DNA from: Candidatus Tepidiaquacellales bacterium UBA2330
GTDB taxonomy: Bacteria > Bacteroidota > Ignavibacteria > Tepidaquicellales > Tepidaquicellaceae
NCBI GenBank assembly: GCA_002344965.1
Contig: DDUU01000051.1
Span: forward strand, 62,001-126,000
Direction of reading: 5' to 3'
Length of the DNA stretch: 64,000 nucleotides
The notes under the pieces were generated by a model, which was given only the letters and a program-made list of their open reading frames with translations, did no database searches and was not told the DNA's origin. The translations under genes and the position numbers were made by a program. Numbering within the stretch: the first letter of the stretch is position 1; every line of letters starts with the position of its first letter. Shown piece by piece: positions 61,590-64,000 of the stretch.

Positions 61590-62607
61590 ATGATTCTTTA
61601 ATAACGCTGAAAACTTTTTCTGCTGACATATTTTTTAAGAGGTCATAATTTTCTTCCATAACAGACTGACATATTCCGGCTATGCGCTCAGCTGATTTGT
61701 TTCCGTTTTGCAGCGGCATAAGTCTTTTCAGTTCCTCCAGATCAAATTCAGAATATACTTCTTTTCCCAGAGCAAGCCCCACATAAACCACCGTAGAAAA
61801 TTTTGTCAGAAGTATATCGCAGTTTGCAATCATCTCATTTGTATTTCCGGTTGAAAAAATCAGTGATCCGGGCGCCCATTTATTAATTTCTCTTGCAGCT
61901 CTCGGTACATATTCGTTTGGATGCAGTTTAAAAATTATCAGTCTGCCTCCTGAAAGTTTTACAGCTTTCTGAATAAACTTTTTTCTGTTTTCATATTTGT
62001 GAGTTTCCCTCATATCTGATGAGCATGCGAGTAGATAGTTTTTATAAGGAAAATCATTTATCAGATATTTTTCACAATTATCAAAATTGGGAATTCCGGT
62101 AACAATGATCTTTTCAGGTTTGACCCCTTTACGTATGAAGTGTTCCCTGTAACCTTCCGAGGCAACGCAGAAATATTTGTAACTGTCGGAAAGCCCTGTT
62201 GATGCAGTCCCACCGTAATATCTGGGTATCCCGAATTTTTTAGACATATGATAAAAAATATTTTCCGGATCCGTCATGCCTTCCTGTACAAGAATGATTT
62301 TTTTATCTCTAATATTTTTCGGAATGATAAGGTCACTGCAGTTTACAACAAGGTCATAATTATTTTTTCTTCCTTCATAATCAATATATAGATTATTGTC
62401 CTTTAAATATTCTTCAGTCTGAAGTCTGAATCTGCCGCCAAGAACCGTAAAGTCCAGTACGCCGAAGTTTGCGAAAAATCTTTCGACGCCGTCCGAATAA
62501 TAAGCCGAAAAAAAATGCTCGTGCTCAGGCATCTTCTGTGATATCTGATGCAGCATTGTGGTCTGATTTCTCGAGCCGCAAATGTAAAGTATCTTTTTAC
62601 TTTTCAT
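61579..62607 (-). CDS. GT-B-type surface polysaccharide protein of unknown specificity
   Basis: A 342-aa protein starting with KKILYICGSRNQTTMLHQIS, a Rossmann-type first strand. The middle has KIIVTGIPNFDNCEKY, and the C-terminal lobe has IIFKLHPNEYVPRA, ANCDILLTKFSTVVYVGLALGKEVYS, the acceptor and donor pattern of CDP-glycerol/UDP-GlcNAc-epimerase-like GT-B proteins. No membrane segment is seen. It is the first gene of the minus-strand cluster (GT-B, SpsF-like, split transketolase, aminotransferase, NeuB-like) and overlaps the cytidylyltransferase gene. It may transfer the activated sugar acid, but I cannot prove this. Confidence 0.6.
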   Translation of the reverse strand: MKSKKILYICGSRNQTTMLHQISQKMPEHEHFFSAYYSDGVERFFANFGVLDFTVLGGRFRLQTEEYLKDNNLYIDYEGRKNNYDLVVNCSDLIIPKNIRDKKIILVQEGMTDPENIFYHMSKKFGIPRYYGGTASTGLSDSYKYFCVASEGYREHFIRKGVKPEKIIVTGIPNFDNCEKYLINDFPYKNYLLACSSDMRETHKYENRKKFIQKAVKLSGGRLIIFKLHPNEYVPRAAREINKWAPGSLIFSTGNTNEMIANCDILLTKFSTVVYVGLALGKEVYSEFDLEELKRLMPLQNGNKSAERIAGICQSVMEENYDLLKNMSAEKVFSVIKESYVR

Positions 62608-62909
62608 AACGGTTTATTTTTTTAAGCGGTATTTTGTGAAGGACGGTAAAACAGGATCTGACACTGTGAAATTTACGGAATAGAAAAATATTCTGAAAAC
62701 GGAAACCCCTTTTCATATTGTATAAAATTATCAGGAATCTAAATTAAAATTATAAAATATTTTTGATTTGGAATTTTAGCAATGAACTGTGAAAATAACA
62801 ATTCAAATTAAGCGGTCTTTATAATTTAAATAAGGCAGGATATTCATTTAAATCAATTCACTTATAAACTGATTCAAATGTTTTTAGAGAAAAGATCCGG
62901 ACATAAAAT
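62608..62909. other. 302-bp AT-rich spacer upstream of the sugar cluster
   Basis: It lies between two minus-strand genes and should hold the promoter of the cluster starting at 62607. I see no ORF, RNA gene or strong hairpin in it. Boundaries with the barrel gene at 62910 are clear. Confidence 0.65.
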
Positions 62910-63551
62910 TTATCTCATGAAGTTAATAGCAAAACCAAGCTGCACTCCGCCGATATTATCAATCGGATTGTCTTTGATACTTTCCACTTCATTTCCTACT
63001 ACTTTAATGTAATAATAACTGAGGTTAAAATTTATAGACATATCCCTGCTCTGTCTGAAGCTGACTCCCAGTCCCGTAAATCCTCCGATTCCGAAACTTG
63101 TAGTAGTGCTTCCTATTGCAGAAAAGAAATTCTGATTATACGGATTCATGAATATCATCGATGGCGAAACTCCTATATTAAAGATTGGTAAAAATTCTCC
63201 CTCAATATCGTCTTTAAATAACTCCTTTCTCAAGCCGAAACTCAGTGTTGACATAAATACCCTGTTTATTTTATTTTCAACAGGTATTGTGTTACCGAAA
63301 TAATCCGTTCTCTCAAACTCCCTGGAATCAGTTACACCGGAGACTGTAAGATTTAAAAATAAATCAGTAGATTTTCCCGAAGGGAAATAATAGCTGAATG
63401 ACGGTCCGAATCCTCTTTCCGAATATGATAAACCCATACTCCAGTTATTTCTCGGTTCTTTAATTACAGATTTATTTTGACTGAATACTGCTGAAGAATT
63501 TAATGTTATAAAAAGGGAAACGGCGGGTATTAATAATAATATTCTACTCAT
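62910..63551 (-). CDS. Exported outer-membrane beta-barrel-like protein
   Basis: A 213-aa protein with a signal peptide (MSRILLLIPAVSLFI, cleavage near AVFSQ, residue 25). The mature part alternates polar and hydrophobic or aromatic residues with turns (SMGLSYSERGFGPSFSYYF, LFLNLTVSGV, FGIGGFTGLGVSFRQ, MSINFNLSYYYIKVVG) and ends VQLGFAINFMR, which is typical of an eight-stranded barrel. It lacks a recognised family. It might be a porin-like or adhesin protein. Its gene stands alone beside the divergent trmH. Confidence 0.68.
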   Translation of the reverse strand: MSRILLLIPAVSLFITLNSSAVFSQNKSVIKEPRNNWSMGLSYSERGFGPSFSYYFPSGKSTDLFLNLTVSGVTDSREFERTDYFGNTIPVENKINRVFMSTLSFGLRKELFKDDIEGEFLPIFNIGVSPSMIFMNPYNQNFFSAIGSTTTSFGIGGFTGLGVSFRQSRDMSINFNLSYYYIKVVGNEVESIKDNPIDNIGGVQLGFAINFMR

Positions 63552-63625
63552 AATACATAACGTGATTTGTTAATTGTTTAAAGAAAGTTAATTAATTAAT
63601 TTTTGATTTAAAATTCCAAACACAG

Positions 63626-64000
63626 TTGACGCAAAAAAGGTTTAATAAGTTCAGATATGTAGTTGGAAAACGTCAGAAATATCTTACGCTTGTACTGGAA
63701 AATATTCATGATCCTCATAACGTAAGCGCAATATTCCGCAGCGCCGAAGCTGCCGGGATAGATAAAATTTATCTGATCTATAACACCTGTAAGTTTCCTC
63801 GGATAGGAAAGACTTCGTCCGCAAGCGCTAAGAAATGGATCACCGTTGAAAAGTTTGAGACTGTAAAAGATTGTTTTAAAGAACTAAGAAAAAATAAATT
63901 CAGAATATATTCAACTCACATGAGTAATAAGCCGAAGGATAAAAGTCTTTATGATCTTGACCTGACAAAAAGAGTTGCAATAGTTATCGGCAATGAACAT
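63626..64000 (+). CDS. trmH: TrmH-family tRNA/rRNA 2'-O-methyltransferase (3'-truncated by window edge)
   Basis: The frame from TTG 63626 stays open to the window end and encodes 125 residues of a SPOUT methyltransferase. Motifs: LVLENIHDPHNVSAIFRSAEAAGI (motif 1 with the catalytic-type arginine), KTSSASAKKWITVE, and the start of VIGNEH, which begins the SAM-binding knot. Closest subgroup is TrmH (2'-O-methylation of G18 in tRNA). The C-terminal part with the rest of the knot lies beyond position 64000. No ATG fits the conserved start, so TTG is chosen. The short spacer to the barrel gene is divergent. Confidence 0.85.
   Translation, partial: MTQKRFNKFRYVVGKRQKYLTLVLENIHDPHNVSAIFRSAEAAGIDKIYLIYNTCKFPRIGKTSSASAKKWITVEKFETVKDCFKELRKNKFRIYSTHMSNKPKDKSLYDLDLTKRVAIVIGNEH

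Overview
This is an AT-rich chromosomal window from what looks like a Gram-negative bacterium of the Bacteroidota/Chlorobi/Ignavibacteria lineage. The clearest lineage marker is the protein at 42682-44538, which ends in a type IX secretion (Por) C-terminal sorting domain with the QNYPNPFNPST signature. Supporting signs are several secreted PD40/TolB-like propellers, outer-membrane barrels including a DUF5916 protein, few Shine-Dalgarno sequences, and frequent TTG starts. The species call is inference. I saw no transposase, integrase, phage gene, tRNA, 16S/23S rRNA or cas gene.

Layout. 1-3351: a ubiX fragment and a 959-aa peptidase/propeller/barrel protein. 3352-4967: the largest non-coding stretch, dominated by a 26-unit, 36-bp tandem array in which each intact unit is a perfect or near-perfect hairpin. 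4968-9883: housekeeping genes (guanine deaminase, inositol monophosphatase, MBL hydrolase) and an Fe-S assembly group (Mrp, a lipoprotein, NFU). 9884-13485: sugar nucleotidyltransferase and two glycan genes. 13587-18107: NadA, RNase P RNA (minus strand), RNase HI, a C4 zinc-ribbon coiled-coil protein, a Nif3-insert-domain protein and MetF. 18162-24054: PD40 protein, M13 peptidase, QueA, enolase. 24286-28941: a secreted PIG-L deacetylase in an apparent operon with a complete iron/thiamine-type ABC importer. 29025-33679: class D beta-lactamase-like lipoprotein, the N-terminal half of a split carbamoyl-phosphate synthase large subunit, and polyphosphate kinase. 33806-42554: secreted propeller protein, exported MsrB, small membrane protein, 1-Cys peroxiredoxin, DUF5916 barrel, DUF4159 protein, AraC regulator, VOC protein. 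42682-48242: T9SS cargo and a heterodimeric ABC exporter. 48494-52323: Nth, a KdsC-like phosphatase, glycosyltransferase and Wzx-like flippase. 52320-55444: molybdenum-cofactor genes (moaD, moeA, moaA) with an embedded TauE/SafE permease. 55507-56352: a fatty-acid hydroxylase. 56475-62607: a minus-strand ulosonic-acid-type surface-sugar cluster. 62910-64000: an outer-membrane protein and the start of trmH.

How the genes work together. Three glycan groups (9884-13485, 49167-52323, 56475-62607) suggest an elaborate cell surface. The last one combines a NeuB-type synthase lacking the SAF domain, a class-III aminotransferase, a split transketolase, a SpsF-type cytidylyltransferase and a GT-B protein. 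No NeuC-type epimerase is visible, so the sugar made is probably not plain sialic acid. The most unusual non-coding signals are the 36-bp hairpin array, a 46-bp element occurring at nearly the same distance and in the same orientation upstream of two unrelated genes (4818-4863 and 19258-19303), and several isolated perfect palindromes, one of them inside moeA.
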